From Pseudomonadota bacterium (GTDB taxonomy: Bacteria > Myxococcota_A > UBA796 > UBA9615), in contig JAAESI010000331.1 in assembly GCA_024229515.1 (NCBI GenBank), forward strand, positions 62,001 to 126,000: a stretch of 64,000 nt of DNA, given 5' to 3'. This document shows, in pieces, positions 27,195-36,582 of the stretch; the stretch's first letter is position 1; each line of letters starts with the position of its first letter. The translations under genes and the position numbers were made by a program. The notes beneath the pieces are model-generated. The model was not told the DNA's origin and made no database searches. It was given only the letters and a program-made list of their open reading frames with translations.

Positions 27195-27847
27195 CACAAA
27201 CTCCATACCCGATCGGGGTGGAGGATGGGGTCGCTGGTTCGGAGCCTGCGGCGGCACAGCTCCAGCACGGTCTCCTCCAGCGCGTCGAGGTCCATGGCGG
27301 CGGCCCCCTCTCCCAGTTCCTCGCGCACGCGAGCGCGCATGCGGGCCCGCTCGTCGTCCCCCAGAGCCTCCAGGCAGGCGTCGTAGTAGCGGCGCGAGAT
27401 GGCGATCAGATCCGCGAACGCCTCCTCCGGACCGACGTCCCCGAGGGCCGCGAGAGCCGCGTCGGCGGCGTGCAGGGCGGGGGTCGGATCGGCGGCGGCG
27501 ATGTCGGCCCGGAACGACGCCACCACGCCCAGCGTCTCCGCCGCGGCGACAGGCTCCACCTCCGGGGCCGTGGTGTGGGCGCCGACGGAGGCGTCCACCG
27601 CACGCTGGCCGGCCTTGTCGACCTGCCGGCGCATGGACTTCAGCGGCAAGCCGCGGGGCGGCTTCTTGCGCTTCTTCAGCTTGTCCCCGGTCTCCCGCAC
27701 CGTGCGCAGCACCGTCTCCAGGGGGTACCCGGAGTCCCACCAACGCTCGATCATGTGCTGGTCGATGGGGCTGAGGATGTGGCCCTCGTCCCGCAGGTGC
27801 AGCACGAGCTCGCCAACGGCCGCGGCGTATCGGTCCAGGGTCTCCAC
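27194..27847 (-). CDS. hypothetical protein upstream of the DnaC-like gene, 217 aa
   Basis: GTG 27847 is chosen because upstream codons overlap the divergent barrel gene and its promoter. The N-terminal part (DRYAAAVGELV, SPIDQHMIERWWDSGYPLETVLRTVRE) looks like a winged-helix/DnaD-like helical module of the kind found in primosome proteins; a basic KLKKRKKPPRG patch follows. The rest is Ala-rich and helical. The stop overlaps the DnaC-like start, so the two are co-translated. A DNA-binding partner of the loader is plausible but not shown. Confidence 0.6.
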   Translation of the reverse strand: METLDRYAAAVGELVLHLRDEGHILSPIDQHMIERWWDSGYPLETVLRTVRETGDKLKKRKKPPRGLPLKSMRRQVDKAGQRAVDASVGAHTTAPEVEPVAAAETLGVVASFRADIAAADPTPALHAADAALAALGDVGPEEAFADLIAISRRYYDACLEALGDDERARMRARVREELGEGAAAMDLDALEETVLELCRRRLRTSDPILHPDRVWSL

Positions 27848-27917
27848 GGTGGCCGACCCTAACACGCCCCACGGGCTCCACGTTGCCCGATTGGGGGCAC
27901 TCGTGTACGGTCCGTCA

Positions 27918-28952
27918 ATGCTCCGATTCCTGCTTGCTTTGATGCTCTCGATCCCGCTGCTCGCGGCGCCCGCGTGGGCGTCCGACGACGACGACGAGTT
28001 CGAGGAGGATCTCGAGGACGAGGACCTCCTCGAGGAGGACGAAGAGACCGACGACCGGGACACCTACGAGGGCTTCAAGAAGGACCTGACCGGCGAGTCG
28101 CCGTCGGAGGAGATCGACGCCTGGTACCGCTACCTGGAGGCCTACCCCGCCTCGCAGTTCCGGATGGAGATCGAGCGCCGCATCGAGGCCCTGGAAGAGG
28201 CCGCCTTCGAAGAGCTCATGAAGGAACGGGCCGACAAGGACGGTGAGGAAGGCCGCGTCGACGCCAAGCGCCAGGAGATGGACGTCGCCGAGCCCGCCTT
28301 CGTCGGCATCGGCGCCAACCCCCGCCGCCGCTTCGAGTTCGGTGTGCTGTGGGGCTACAGCGACTTCCTCAACTACGACCTCACGTTCGAGTGGGCGTTC
28401 ATGCGGAAGCTGAGCGTCTTCGGCGGCGTCAACCACGTCGGCCGCGGCTTCGGTGGAACGATCCAGGCGGGCGCCAAGTACGCCCTCGTCAAGGACGTGC
28501 GCACGGGCATCGTCCTGACCGGGGCCTTCAGCATCAAGCTCGGCTACAACGGCCTGGACCGGCTCCACTTCATCATCGAGCCCCAGGTGCTCTTCGCCTG
28601 GCTCCCCAGCGACCTGTTCCAGCTCCAGACCAGCCTCGCCTTCGATCTCCGGGTCGACCGGCTCAACCACTGGGTGCTGTGGGATCTCATGGCGGTCATC
28701 ACGCCGACGGACGTGTTCGGCATCTACGTGCAGAGCAAGCAGCGGCACCAGATCAAGCCGGTCGACGGCGTCGGCACGCAGTACATGGCCTTCTACCAGG
28801 CCGGCGTGGGCGTCAAGATCCGGCCGACGCCCCTCATCGAGCTGACGGTCGGGGCGAACGTTCCGTACTTCTGGCGGCTCTACAAGGACTACGAGTACTT
28901 CGGGGTTCACGCCGACGTGGTCTTCTACTTCGCGAGCAAGCCCAAGAAGTAG
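27918..28952 (+). CDS. outer-membrane beta-barrel protein with acidic N-terminus
   Basis: 344 residues. Signal peptide MLRFLLALMLSIPLLAAPAWA, seen as a hydrophobic run ending in PAWA, then a Asp/Glu-rich segment (residues ~22-50) and a short helical YRYLEAYPASQFRMEIERR-type region like a TPR edge. From about residue 125 to the end, amphipathic beta strands alternate with turns (FEFGVLWGYSDF, TIQAGAKYALV, GIYVQSKQRH, AFYQAGVGVKI) and the last strand is VVFYFASKPKK. This is the pattern of a small 8-12-stranded barrel. No close family is named. A role in surface attachment near the PPC lipoproteins is only positional inference. Confidence 0.65.
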   Translation: MLRFLLALMLSIPLLAAPAWASDDDDEFEEDLEDEDLLEEDEETDDRDTYEGFKKDLTGESPSEEIDAWYRYLEAYPASQFRMEIERRIEALEEAAFEELMKERADKDGEEGRVDAKRQEMDVAEPAFVGIGANPRRRFEFGVLWGYSDFLNYDLTFEWAFMRKLSVFGGVNHVGRGFGGTIQAGAKYALVKDVRTGIVLTGAFSIKLGYNGLDRLHFIIEPQVLFAWLPSDLFQLQTSLAFDLRVDRLNHWVLWDLMAVITPTDVFGIYVQSKQRHQIKPVDGVGTQYMAFYQAGVGVKIRPTPLIELTVGANVPYFWRLYKDYEYFGVHADVVFYFASKPKK

Positions 28953-29026
28953 CGCGATGCCCGCTCGCGGTAACCTTTCGCTGGCCAGCCGAGCGCATCG
29001 TGCTTGGATTGGTAGTTGGAGGCTCC

Positions 29027-32000
29027 ATGACCCTGCTCCGAACGTTCGTGATCGCCGCTCTGTTGTCCATCCTGATGGCCTGCCCGAGCGAAGAGCCGCC
29101 TCCGCCGCTTCCGGACGACGACGACGATGCCGCGCCCGATGACGATGACTCGGGCACTGACGACGACGACTCCGGTTCCGACGACGACGACTCGGGCTCC
29201 GACGACGACGACTCGGGCTCCGACGACGACGACTCGGGCTCTGACGACGACGACTCGGGCTCTGACGACGACGACTCCGGTCCCGACGACGACGACGACG
29301 CGACCGACGACGACGACGCAACCGACGACGACGACACCGCACCCGACGACGACGACACCGCGCCCGACGACGACGACACCGCGCCCGACGACGACGACAC
29401 CGTCGCGGACGACGACGACACCGTCGCGGACGACGACGACACCGCACCGGAGTGCACCGACGACGCCTACGAAGACAACGACACCTGGCCCACCGGCTAC
29501 CTGCTCCCGACCGCCGACGACACCATCGGCGGCCTGGTCTCCTGCCCCAGCGATTTCGACTTCTTCCTCATCGACCTCGAGATTGGCGACACGCTCACGG
29601 TCGACGTGATCTTCACGCACGCCGACGGGAACCTCGGCCTGCTCCTGCGGGACCCGGCGCTGAACGTCGTGGCCTCCGGCCAGTCGATCACCGACAACGA
29701 GACGGCTGGGCCCTACACCGCCACCAGCGCGGGCGAGCACCAGATCTTCCTCTACCTCGTCAGTGAGACCGACGCGGTCCCGGGCAACGAGTACGAGATG
29801 ACCGTGACCGTGACCTCGGCCAGCGGCTGCACCGACGACGCCTTCGAGGACAACGACACCTGGCCCACCGGCTACCTGCTCCCGACCGCCAGCAACTCGA
29901 CCCCCGGCCTCGTCTCCTGCCCCAGCGACAACGACTTCTTCCTCGTCGACCTCGACGTGGGCGACACGATCAGCGTCGATGCGACGTTCACGCACGCCGA
30001 CGGCAACCTCGGGCTGCTCCTACGCGACCCGTCGCTGAACATCGTGGCTTCTGGCCAGTCGATCACCGACAACGAGAGCGTCGGTCCCTACACCGCCACC
30101 AGCGCCGGAGAACACCAGATCTTCCTGTACCTGGTCAGCGAGAGCGACGGGGTTCCGGGCAACGACTACGACCTGGATGTGACCGTCACGACGGCCTCGG
30201 GGTGCAGCGACGATGCCTTCGAGGACAACGACTCCTGGCCCACCGGCTACCTGCTGTCGTCCTCGAGCAGCTCGACGCCGGACCTGGTCGCCTGCCCCGG
30301 CGACAACGACTTCTTCCTCATCGATCTGGAGCTCGGCGACACGATCACGGTGGATGCGACGTTCACCCACGCCGACGGCAACATCGGCCTGCTGGTGCGA
30401 GACCCGTCCCTGAACATCGTCGCGTCGGGCCAGTCAGTGACCGACAACGAAACCGCGGGCCCCTACGTCGCCACGGCGACGGGCGAGCACCAGATCTTCC
30501 TCTACCTCGTCAGTGAGACCGACGGGGTCCCGGGCAACGACTACGATCTCGACGTCGACGTCGTCCCGGCCGGCCCTGCGGTCTGCGTTGACGACGTACT
30601 GGAGGAGAACGACGACCCGACCATCAACCCGACCGTGATCACGCCGCCGGATGCGTACTCGCTGCAGGCGTGCGACGGGGACAGCGATTACTTCGTGATC
30701 ACCCTGGCGGCAGGCGAGGCGCTCGTGGTCGACGCGATCTTCAGCCACGCCGAAGGTGACATCGACCTGGAGCTGTTCGACGACCTCCTGGTCCTGGTGG
30801 ACGACTCGGTGTCCGTCACCGACGACGAGAACATCACGTACACCGCCGCGACCTCGGGGGACCACTTCCTCCACGTCGCCAACGTCAACGACCTCGGCTC
30901 CGTGCCCGGCAACCCGTACGACATCGGCTTCGCCATCGTGGTCGCCGCGGTCTGCGCGCCCGACGCGCTGGAAGAGGACGACGACCCCGTCTCCTCGCCC
31001 ACCGTGGTGACCCCGCCGGACAGCTTCATCGACCTGACGTCGTGCGATCTGGACGACGACTGGTTCGAGGTCACGACCAGCGGGGCCGAGATCCTGGAGA
31101 TCGACGCGACCTTCAGCCACGCCGAAGGCGACATCGACCTGTTCCTGTTCGACCTCGCCGCCAACGAGGTCGACTCGGCCGAGTCCTCCACGGACGACGA
31201 GAGCATGGCCTACCCGGCGCCGGGCGCGGACACCTACTTCCTGCAGGTGACCCTGTTCAACGACACCGGTCCGCTGGCGGGCAACTCGTACTCGATCGAC
31301 TTCGACACCTCGCCGCCGGTCACCTGCATCGACGACGCGTACGAAGACAACGACACGGACGCCACTCCGGCGGCCGTCAGCGCGGGCAACTACCCGGCAC
31401 TGGCCGCCTGCCCCAGCGACGACGACTACTACAGCTTCACCGCGTCCGCAGGCGAAGACATCAGCGCGTTGACCACGTTCAGCCACGCCGAGGGCGACAT
31501 CGACATGGAGCTGTTCGACTCGGCCGGCAACCTGCTGGACGACAGCTTCTCGCTGACCGACAACGAGGGCGTCAGCTTCGTGGCCCCCGCGAACGACACG
31601 TACATCGTGCGGGTGGAGCTCTTCACGGACTCCGGCTCGATCCTCGGCAACCCCTACTCGATGGACGTGTTCGTGGGCGCTCCGCCGAGCTGCCCGGACG
31701 ACGTCCTCGAAGACAACGACGACGCCGGCTCGGCGACTCCGCTGACGGTGCCGGACAGCCTGTCGCTGTACTCCTGCGATCTGGACGATGACTTCTTCGA
31801 GCTGACGCTCGCTGCCGGCGAGGACCTCACGGTCGACGCGGTCTTCGACCACTCCGACGGCGACATCGACATCTACCTGTACGACCTCTCCGCCCTCGAG
31901 GTCGCCAGCTCCCTCTCCACGACCGACGACGAGTCGGTCACCTACTCGGTGACGACCTCGGCCACGTACTTCCTCCTCGTGACCCTCGCCGCGGAGGGGC

Positions 32001-32410
32001 CGCCGAACACGGGCAACGCCTACGACCTGAGCCTGTCGGGCACGCTGTCCACCTGCACCGACGATGCGTTCGAGGAGAACGACTCCGAGGCAGCCGCGGT
32101 GCCCATCACCACGGGTCTGACGTCGGGCCTCCAGGCGTGCCCGGTCGACGTGGACTTCTACTCGTTCGCCGTCGTGGCGGGCGAGATCATCGACATCGAC
32201 GTGTTCTTCAGTCACGCCGACGGCAACGTCGACGCCGAACTTCTGGACCCCGCCGGCGACCCGATCGTGGAGGCCTTCTCGACGACCGACAACGAGACCA
32301 TCGCGCACACGGCCTCGTCGACCGGCACGTACCTGCTCGGGGTCGAGCTGTACACGGACGCGGGCCCCACCCCCGGGAACAGCTACTCGGTCGATCTGTC
32401 TATCAACTAG
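29027..32410 (+). CDS. giant surface lipoprotein with eight PPC-like repeats
   Basis: 1127 residues; ATG 29027 has GGAGG upstream. Lipobox LMAC, then a ~115-residue linker made almost only of DDDDSGS, DDDDTAP and related heptads (from about residue 29 to 140). Eight repeats of ~120 residues follow, each beginning C-x-D-D-x-(Y/F/L)-E-(D/E)-(N/D)-D and containing the (H/S)HA-(D/E)G-(N/D)-(I/L) turn and a TDNE/TDDE strand (starts near 29455, 29828, 30202, 30583, 30955, 31324, 31690, 32053). This is the bacterial pre-peptidase C-terminal (PPC) type of beta-sandwich, but no peptidase domain is attached. Repeats 1-3 are almost identical at the DNA level. Likely a calcium-stabilised surface fibre. 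A very similar gene follows. Confidence 0.85.
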   Translation: MTLLRTFVIAALLSILMACPSEEPPPPLPDDDDDAAPDDDDSGTDDDDSGSDDDDSGSDDDDSGSDDDDSGSDDDDSGSDDDDSGPDDDDDATDDDDATDDDDTAPDDDDTAPDDDDTAPDDDDTVADDDDTVADDDDTAPECTDDAYEDNDTWPTGYLLPTADDTIGGLVSCPSDFDFFLIDLEIGDTLTVDVIFTHADGNLGLLLRDPALNVVASGQSITDNETAGPYTATSAGEHQIFLYLVSETDAVPGNEYEMTVTVTSASGCTDDAFEDNDTWPTGYLLPTASNSTPGLVSCPSDNDFFLVDLDVGDTISVDATFTHADGNLGLLLRDPSLNIVASGQSITDNESVGPYTATSAGEHQIFLYLVSESDGVPGNDYDLDVTVTTASGCSDDAFEDNDSWPTGYLLSSSSSSTPDLVACPGDNDFFLIDLELGDTITVDATFTHADGNIGLLVRDPSLNIVASGQSVTDNETAGPYVATATGEHQIFLYLVSETDGVPGNDYDLDVDVVPAGPAVCVDDVLEENDDPTINPTVITPPDAYSLQACDGDSDYFVITLAAGEALVVDAIFSHAEGDIDLELFDDLLVLVDDSVSVTDDENITYTAATSGDHFLHVANVNDLGSVPGNPYDIGFAIVVAAVCAPDALEEDDDPVSSPTVVTPPDSFIDLTSCDLDDDWFEVTTSGAEILEIDATFSHAEGDIDLFLFDLAANEVDSAESSTDDESMAYPAPGADTYFLQVTLFNDTGPLAGNSYSIDFDTSPPVTCIDDAYEDNDTDATPAAVSAGNYPALAACPSDDDYYSFTASAGEDISALTTFSHAEGDIDMELFDSAGNLLDDSFSLTDNEGVSFVAPANDTYIVRVELFTDSGSILGNPYSMDVFVGAPPSCPDDVLEDNDDAGSATPLTVPDSLSLYSCDLDDDFFELTLAAGEDLTVDAVFDHSDGDIDIYLYDLSALEVASSLSTTDDESVTYSVTTSATYFLLVTLAAEGPPNTGNAYDLSLSGTLSTCTDDAFEENDSEAAAVPITTGLTSGLQACPVDVDFYSFAVVAGEIIDIDVFFSHADGNVDAELLDPAGDPIVEAFSTTDNETIAHTASSTGTYLLGVELYTDAGPTPGNSYSVDLSIN
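29114..29450 (+). repeat. 21-bp coding minisatellite (Asp-rich linker)
   Basis: Tandem 21-base units of the form GACGACGACGAC plus 9 bases encode heptads DDDDSGS, then DDDDTAP and DDDDTVA. The run starts after the lipobox region and ends at the first PPC repeat. Such arrays change copy number easily, so linker length may vary between strains. A short version lies in the neighbouring gene (about 32610-32695). Confidence 0.85.
29455..30583 (+). repeat. three near-identical 374-bp in-frame repeats (PPC units 1-3)
   Basis: Units begin near 29455, 29828 and 30202, about 374 bases apart. They share long identical DNA stretches, for example the segments coding DNDTWPTGYLLPT and GEHQIFLYLVSE. Later PPC units are much more diverged, so units 1-3 reflect recent internal duplication or gene conversion. 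Confidence 0.75.
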
Positions 32411-32528
32411 CGCAACCTACGGCTGGTTCGACGGCGACGCCGAGCAGTGGCTCCCCGCCTGCGCGAGCCTGAACTTCTGGTTCCACGAGCAGAGGCTCCC
32501 GCGGCCCGGCGTGGCACCATGGAGGTCC

Positions 32529-34898
32529 ATGCCTTCGCCCCGCGCCCTCGTCCTGCTTCTCGTCCTGTGCGGCGTTCTCGGCTGCCCTGAGCCCGATCCC
32601 GAGCCGTCCGACGACGACGACGACGCGACCGACGACGACGACATCGCACCCGACGACGACGACATCGCACCCGACGACGACGATGACGCCGCCCCCACCT
32701 GCGCCGATGACGTCTACGAAGACAACGACAACGGCGCCGAGCCGACCACGCTCGCGACCTCCTCGAGCACGACCACCGGGCTGACCGCCTGCCCCGGCGA
32801 CGACGACTACTTCGAGGTCTTCCTCGAGTTCGGCGACACCATCACCGCCGACATCCTCTTCGCCAACGCCGACGGCAACCTCGATCTTGGGCTGCTGGAC
32901 GAGGCCGGCAACTTCGTCGCCTCCGGCACCTCGACCACCGACAACGAGTCGACCGGCGCCGTGACGGTCACCGCGGCAGGCAACTACTAGGTCGCCGTCA
33001 CCCTGGTAGGCGAGACGGACGCGACCCCGGGGGCCGACTACACCCTGGAGGTCGTCCTCGTGCCCGGCGCCCCCGCGACCTGCACCGACGACGGCCTCGA
33101 GGACAACGACGATGCGGCCTCCGCCACCATGATCGCGCCGCCCATCGCCCAGGCCGGCCAGGCCTGCCCCGTCGACGACGACTACTACGAGCTGACCGCG
33201 TTCAGCGGCGAGACGATCGTCGTGATCGTCGAGTTCAGCCACGCCGCGGGCGACATCAACCTGCAGCTGTTCGACTCCGGCCTGAGCGTCGTCGCCGACT
33301 CGCTGTCGACCACCGACGATGAGTCCATCAGCTACTCGGTCCCCAGCGGAGGGACCTTCTTCGTGCACGTGCTCAACGTGAACGACACCGGCAGCGCGGT
33401 GGGGAACCCGTACGACCTCGACGTCTCCATCGGCAACGCCACCACCTGCCCGGACGACACCCTCGAGGAGGACGACGACCCCGCATCCAACCCCACGGTG
33501 GTGTCCGTCCCCAACTCGTATGCCGGCCTGACCTCCTGCGACGTGGACGACGACTGGTTCGCCATCGACGTCTCCGCCGGTGACGTGCTGCAAGCGTTCG
33601 CCTCCTTCAGCCACGCCGAGGGCGACGTCGACCTGCACCTGTTCGACTTGAGCACCAACGAGGTCGGTACGGGCGACTCCGCCACCGACGACGAGACCAT
33701 CCAGTACGCCTCCGCGGCGACGACCACGCTGCTGCTGCAGGTGACGCTGGCGGCGGCCTCGGGCGCGGCGGCGGGCAACACCTACGGGCTGGACCTGTCC
33801 TCGACCCCCTCGGCCTCGTGCGTCGACGACTCGTACGAGGACAACGACACCTCGGGCGCGGCGGCTCCCGTCAGCCCGGACAGCTACTTCGGGCTCGGCT
33901 CGTGCCCCACCGACGACGACTACTTCAGCTTCTCCGTCGCCAGCGGCGAGGCGATCAACGTGACCACCGCCTTCTCCACCGCCGAGGGGAACATCGACCT
34001 GACCCTGTTCGACCCCTCCGGCGCCGTCATCGGAACCGGCGCTTCGACCACGGACGACGAGCAGGTCGGCTCCTCGGGCGCGACCGCGGGCACGCACACC
34101 GTGCTCGTGGAGCTCACCGCGGACGCGGGCAGCGTGCCGGGCAACTCCTACGACCTGGAAGTCTTCGTGGGCGCCGCCCCGGGCTACACCGACGCGCTGG
34201 AGGAGGACGATGACGCGGCCAACGCGACGGTCGTGGCGCTCCCCGACAGCTACTCGGTGCTGGTCTGCGATCAAGACGACGACTGGTTCGCCATCGACCT
34301 GACGGAGGCGTTCGAACTCACCGCCGGTGCCGTGTTCGACCACGCCGACGGCGATGTCGACCTCCACCTGTTCGACCTGGACGCCAACCTCGTGGCGTCG
34401 TCGACGACCGCGACCGACAACGAGTCGATCAGCTACGTCGCCGCGTCCACCGACACGCACTTCCTCCAGGTCACCCTGGTGGCGGACACGGGGCCCACCA
34501 CCGGCAATCCGTACGACCTGTCGCTGTCAGCGGTGAACACCTGCAACGAGGACGCCTTCGAAGACAACGACTCGGAGCTCGCCGCCGCGACGATCTCGGC
34601 GGGCACCACCGGTGGGCTCGTCGGCTGCCCCGAGGACGGGGACTTCTATGGGTTCGCCGTCACCGCGGGGGACACAATCGACGTCGACGTGCTCTTCAGC
34701 CAGGCCGAAGGCGACATCAACATCCAGCTGATCGATCCCTCGGGCGCGGCGGTGACGCAGTCGACCTCCAGCACCGACAACGAGTCGCTGTCCCACGCGG
34801 CGGGTTCGACGGGGACCTACGTGCTGCGTGTGGAGATGATCCAGGACCTCGGCCCGACGGCCGGCAGCGCCTACTCGATCGACCTCTCGATCAACTGA
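32529..34898 (+). pseudogene. second PPC-repeat lipoprotein, interrupted by an in-frame TAG
   Basis: The frame from ATG 32529 (GGAGG just upstream) encodes a lipobox (VLGC), an Asp-rich linker (DDDDDATDDDDIAP) and PPC units. It meets TAG at 32988-32990 inside unit 1 (ends TAAGNY), then continues in the same frame (VAVTLVGETDATPG) with five more units to 34898. The paralogue upstream reads through this place without a stop (GEHQIFLYLVSETD). So one codon, probably GAG or CAG originally, has become TAG. As written, only a 153-residue fragment would be made, unless the stop is a sequencing error. Six PPC units are visible; unit 5 lacks the usual leading Cys (YTDALEEDDD). GTG 33060 as a separate start is unlikely, as it lies mid-domain without a signal peptide. 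Confidence 0.75.
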
Positions 34899-34910
34899 GC
34901 CGAGACGACG

Positions 34911-35522
34911 TCAGTCGTCCTCAGCCTCGAACATCATTCCGCCGCCGGTGTAGTAGAAGGCGCGGAACTCGTCGATCTCGTCGGGGTGGTTGTAGGCCCA
35001 GCCCGCGGCGTCGGGGTTCAAGTAGTCCCCGATCTCCACTCGACGGTAGAAGTCGTCGGGGTTCTCGTGGATGTCGGCCCAGCTGAGCACGCCCAGCAGC
35101 ATGTCGGCGATGTCCTGCAGGTGCACCGCGAGGGTGTACGTGCTGTCGTTGACGTAGCAGACGAAGCCGTCCTTGTTGCTGATGTTGGGGTGCCAGACAT
35201 CGCTGACGGCGTAGATCTCCGGCTTCACCACCGGGTACGCCTCGCTCAGGTAGATGTCGAAGCTGACCGTGTCCCGAATCGGGAAGTGGTCCAGCGGGAA
35301 CCCCTTCAGCTTGAACTCGCCGCTGGGCTTGCCCAACGTCGGCTTCGTGAAGGTGAACCGGTACTTGTAGGGAAGCGCTTCTTCGCCCCAGGTGAAGTCC
35401 AACGGCTCGACCGCGACCTCGTCCTGTTCGGCCATGAAGTTCTGCAGCAGGTCCCACTCCGTCTGGAGTCGGCCCATCACGAACTTCGCGTCCCCCTTGG
35501 GCTTGCTCTTGCTCTTGGCCAC
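34911..35522 (-). CDS. E2-like ubiquitin-conjugating enzyme (UBC fold)
   Basis: 203 residues, GTG start with GGAGGA upstream. The UBC core is easy to follow: strands to FDIYLSEAYPVVKPEI, the H111-P112-N113 tripeptide (WHPNIS), catalytic Cys C122 in GFVCYVND eight residues after the HPN Asn, then a helix AVHLQDIADMLLGVLSW and HENPDD matching the 'nP.dp' end of E2 enzymes. Unlike many bacterial E2-like proteins, both the HPN motif and the Cys sit in eukaryote-like spacing, so it should accept a Ubl thioester from the E1. N-terminal KSKSKPKG is basic and the C-terminal ~40 residues are an extension ending in acidic residues. It is the last gene of the E1-RING-Ubl-E2 operon, 12 bases after the Ubl gene. 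Confidence 0.9.
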   Translation of the reverse strand: MAKSKSKPKGDAKFVMGRLQTEWDLLQNFMAEQDEVAVEPLDFTWGEEALPYKYRFTFTKPTLGKPSGEFKLKGFPLDHFPIRDTVSFDIYLSEAYPVVKPEIYAVSDVWHPNISNKDGFVCYVNDSTYTLAVHLQDIADMLLGVLSWADIHENPDDFYRRVEIGDYLNPDAAGWAYNHPDEIDEFRAFYYTGGGMMFEAEDD

Positions 35523-35534
35523 GGGATCCTCCGA

Positions 35535-35825
35535 TCAGGCGGGGATGTGCTCCATGACGAGACGGATCTCGTCGCCCTCCTCCACGCCGGCGTCCCCGAG
35601 GGACTCGTTCGGCTGGAGGATGTAGTGCTTACGACCGCCGCTGCGGCGATCGGGCACAGAAATCTTGAACGAGCGGGGATTCCCCTGCTCATCGGTCATG
35701 TTCATCTTCAGCTGGCGCGCCAGGAACGGCGCGAGCTTGCTCGCAGGCACGTTGCTGCTGATCTTGACCGTTCGATTCGTTCCGCCGGTGGGCTCCTTGA
35801 GCCGCACCTTGACCACATCGCTCAT
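35535..35825 (-). CDS. ubiquitin-like beta-grasp protein (YukD/EsaB-like)
   Basis: 96 residues, ATG start with GGAGGAGAC upstream. Pattern: strand VVKVRLKEP, strand RTVKISSNV, helix ASKLAPFLARQLKM, strand RSFKISVPD, then YILQPNESLGDAGVEEGDEIRLVME, seen as NESLGDAGVEEGDEIRLV. The 'tL.daGv..GD.i.l' ending is typical of ubiquitin-like folds such as YukD/EsaB. The protein stops at HIPA and has no Gly-Gly tail. Either conjugation uses another chemistry or end, or the tail is not needed; both are open. Its position between the RING-like and E2 genes makes it the probable modifier of this pathway. A strong ribosome site and an upstream hairpin could give it extra expression. Confidence 0.82.
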   Translation of the reverse strand: MSDVVKVRLKEPTGGTNRTVKISSNVPASKLAPFLARQLKMNMTDEQGNPRSFKISVPDRRSGGRKHYILQPNESLGDAGVEEGDEIRLVMEHIPA

Positions 35826-35851
35826 CTGTCTCCTCCGCCGCCGCCAATAGG

Positions 35852-35868
35852 CCCCCGGTCCACGGGGG
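35852..35868 (-). promoter_or_regulatory. intercistronic hairpin before the Ubl gene
   Basis: CCCCCG (35852-35857) and CGGGGG (35863-35868) form a 6-bp stem with a 5-base loop in the 82-base gap between the RING-like and Ubl genes. There is no T run, so it is not a classical terminator. It could be an mRNA stabiliser or processing site that uncouples Ubl/E2 expression from E1/RING. Confidence 0.35.
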
Positions 35869-35907
35869 AAGCAGGCATGCGGGAGTCGGGGAAGCTATAG
35901 CACACGG

Positions 35908-36582
35908 TCAGCCTCCCATTCCCTTCAGGTCCCGATCACGCAAGGGCTGATAGCACCGTCGGCAGCGCCCATCCAGCAGGTGGACGTAATCCAACAAATA
36001 GACCGCATGGCAGACCGAGGTCACGTTCATGCGGCTGTGGCACACGACGTACTTGTCGTGGTCCCGATTCACAACCTGGTTCGTAAGCAGGCAGACGAGG
36101 TCCTCAGGCTCCGTGGAGTAGTCAATGTCCTCCTCTTCGGCCTGGTTCAGATCCTCGTCGTCTTCGATGTCGTCCTGTTCGCCGACGACGTAGTGCTTCA
36201 ACGCCAGCGCCCCGAACAAGGTGCCGAAGAAGCCGCCCGTGAGCCCCAGCGCGACCGGCAGCACCTCGATGGCGGCGCCTCCTTCGACCGGCGAGGTCAG
36301 CACCCCGAGCACGGTGGCGAAGGCGAACATCACGAGGAAGAGCACGCCGCCGACCAGGAAGGTCAGCCCGAAGCCGCCGATGGAGCGGCCCAGGATCATC
36401 CGCACCGCCGCCGCCGACATCATCCCCAGCGCCACCGGCGGGGTCAGGGCGAGGCCGATCCACGGGGTGCCGTCGCGGAACTGGACCAGCCCCCACGCCA
36501 CCGAGAAGATCACAAGGATGGCGAACGTCGGCAGGAAATCGCCGATACCGCCGAGTCCTCCCTCGTCAGACTTACCCGCCAC
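35908..36582 (-). CDS. membrane protein with cytoplasmic RING-like (treble-clef) zinc domain, candidate E3
   Basis: 224 residues, GTG start overlapping the E1 gene by 11 bases. Four membrane segments (about 15-35, 42-62, 68-95, 105-128) are followed by an acidic linker and a Cys/His-rich domain: C164-LLT, C181-H182, C191-H192, then C207-RR-C210 followed by YQPL. The order and spacing resemble the prokaryotic RING-finger families described by Burroughs, Iyer and Aravind, with the final C-x-x-C-x-x-P of RING domains and a changed first pair (C-x-x-T). In the E1/Ubl/E2 operon this is the natural candidate for an E3 or E2-docking factor, tethered to the inner membrane. The protein ends KGMGG. Ligase activity is inferred. 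Confidence 0.68.
   Translation of the reverse strand: MAGKSDEGGLGGIGDFLPTFAILVIFSVAWGLVQFRDGTPWIGLALTPPVALGMMSAAAVRMILGRSIGGFGLTFLVGGVLFLVMFAFATVLGVLTSPVEGGAAIEVLPVALGLTGGFFGTLFGALALKHYVVGEQDDIEDDEDLNQAEEEDIDYSTEPEDLVCLLTNQVVNRDHDKYVVCHSRMNVTSVCHAVYLLDYVHLLDGRCRRCYQPLRDRDLKGMGG

Noticed and set aside
29114..29450. Direct-repeat array that could look like CRISPR
   Set aside because: Units are 21 bp without spacers, in frame, and encode Asp heptads.
33060..34898. Independent gene starting at GTG 33060
   Set aside because: Starts mid-domain without signal peptide or ribosome site and is in frame with the upstream lipoprotein; better explained as one gene with a stop.
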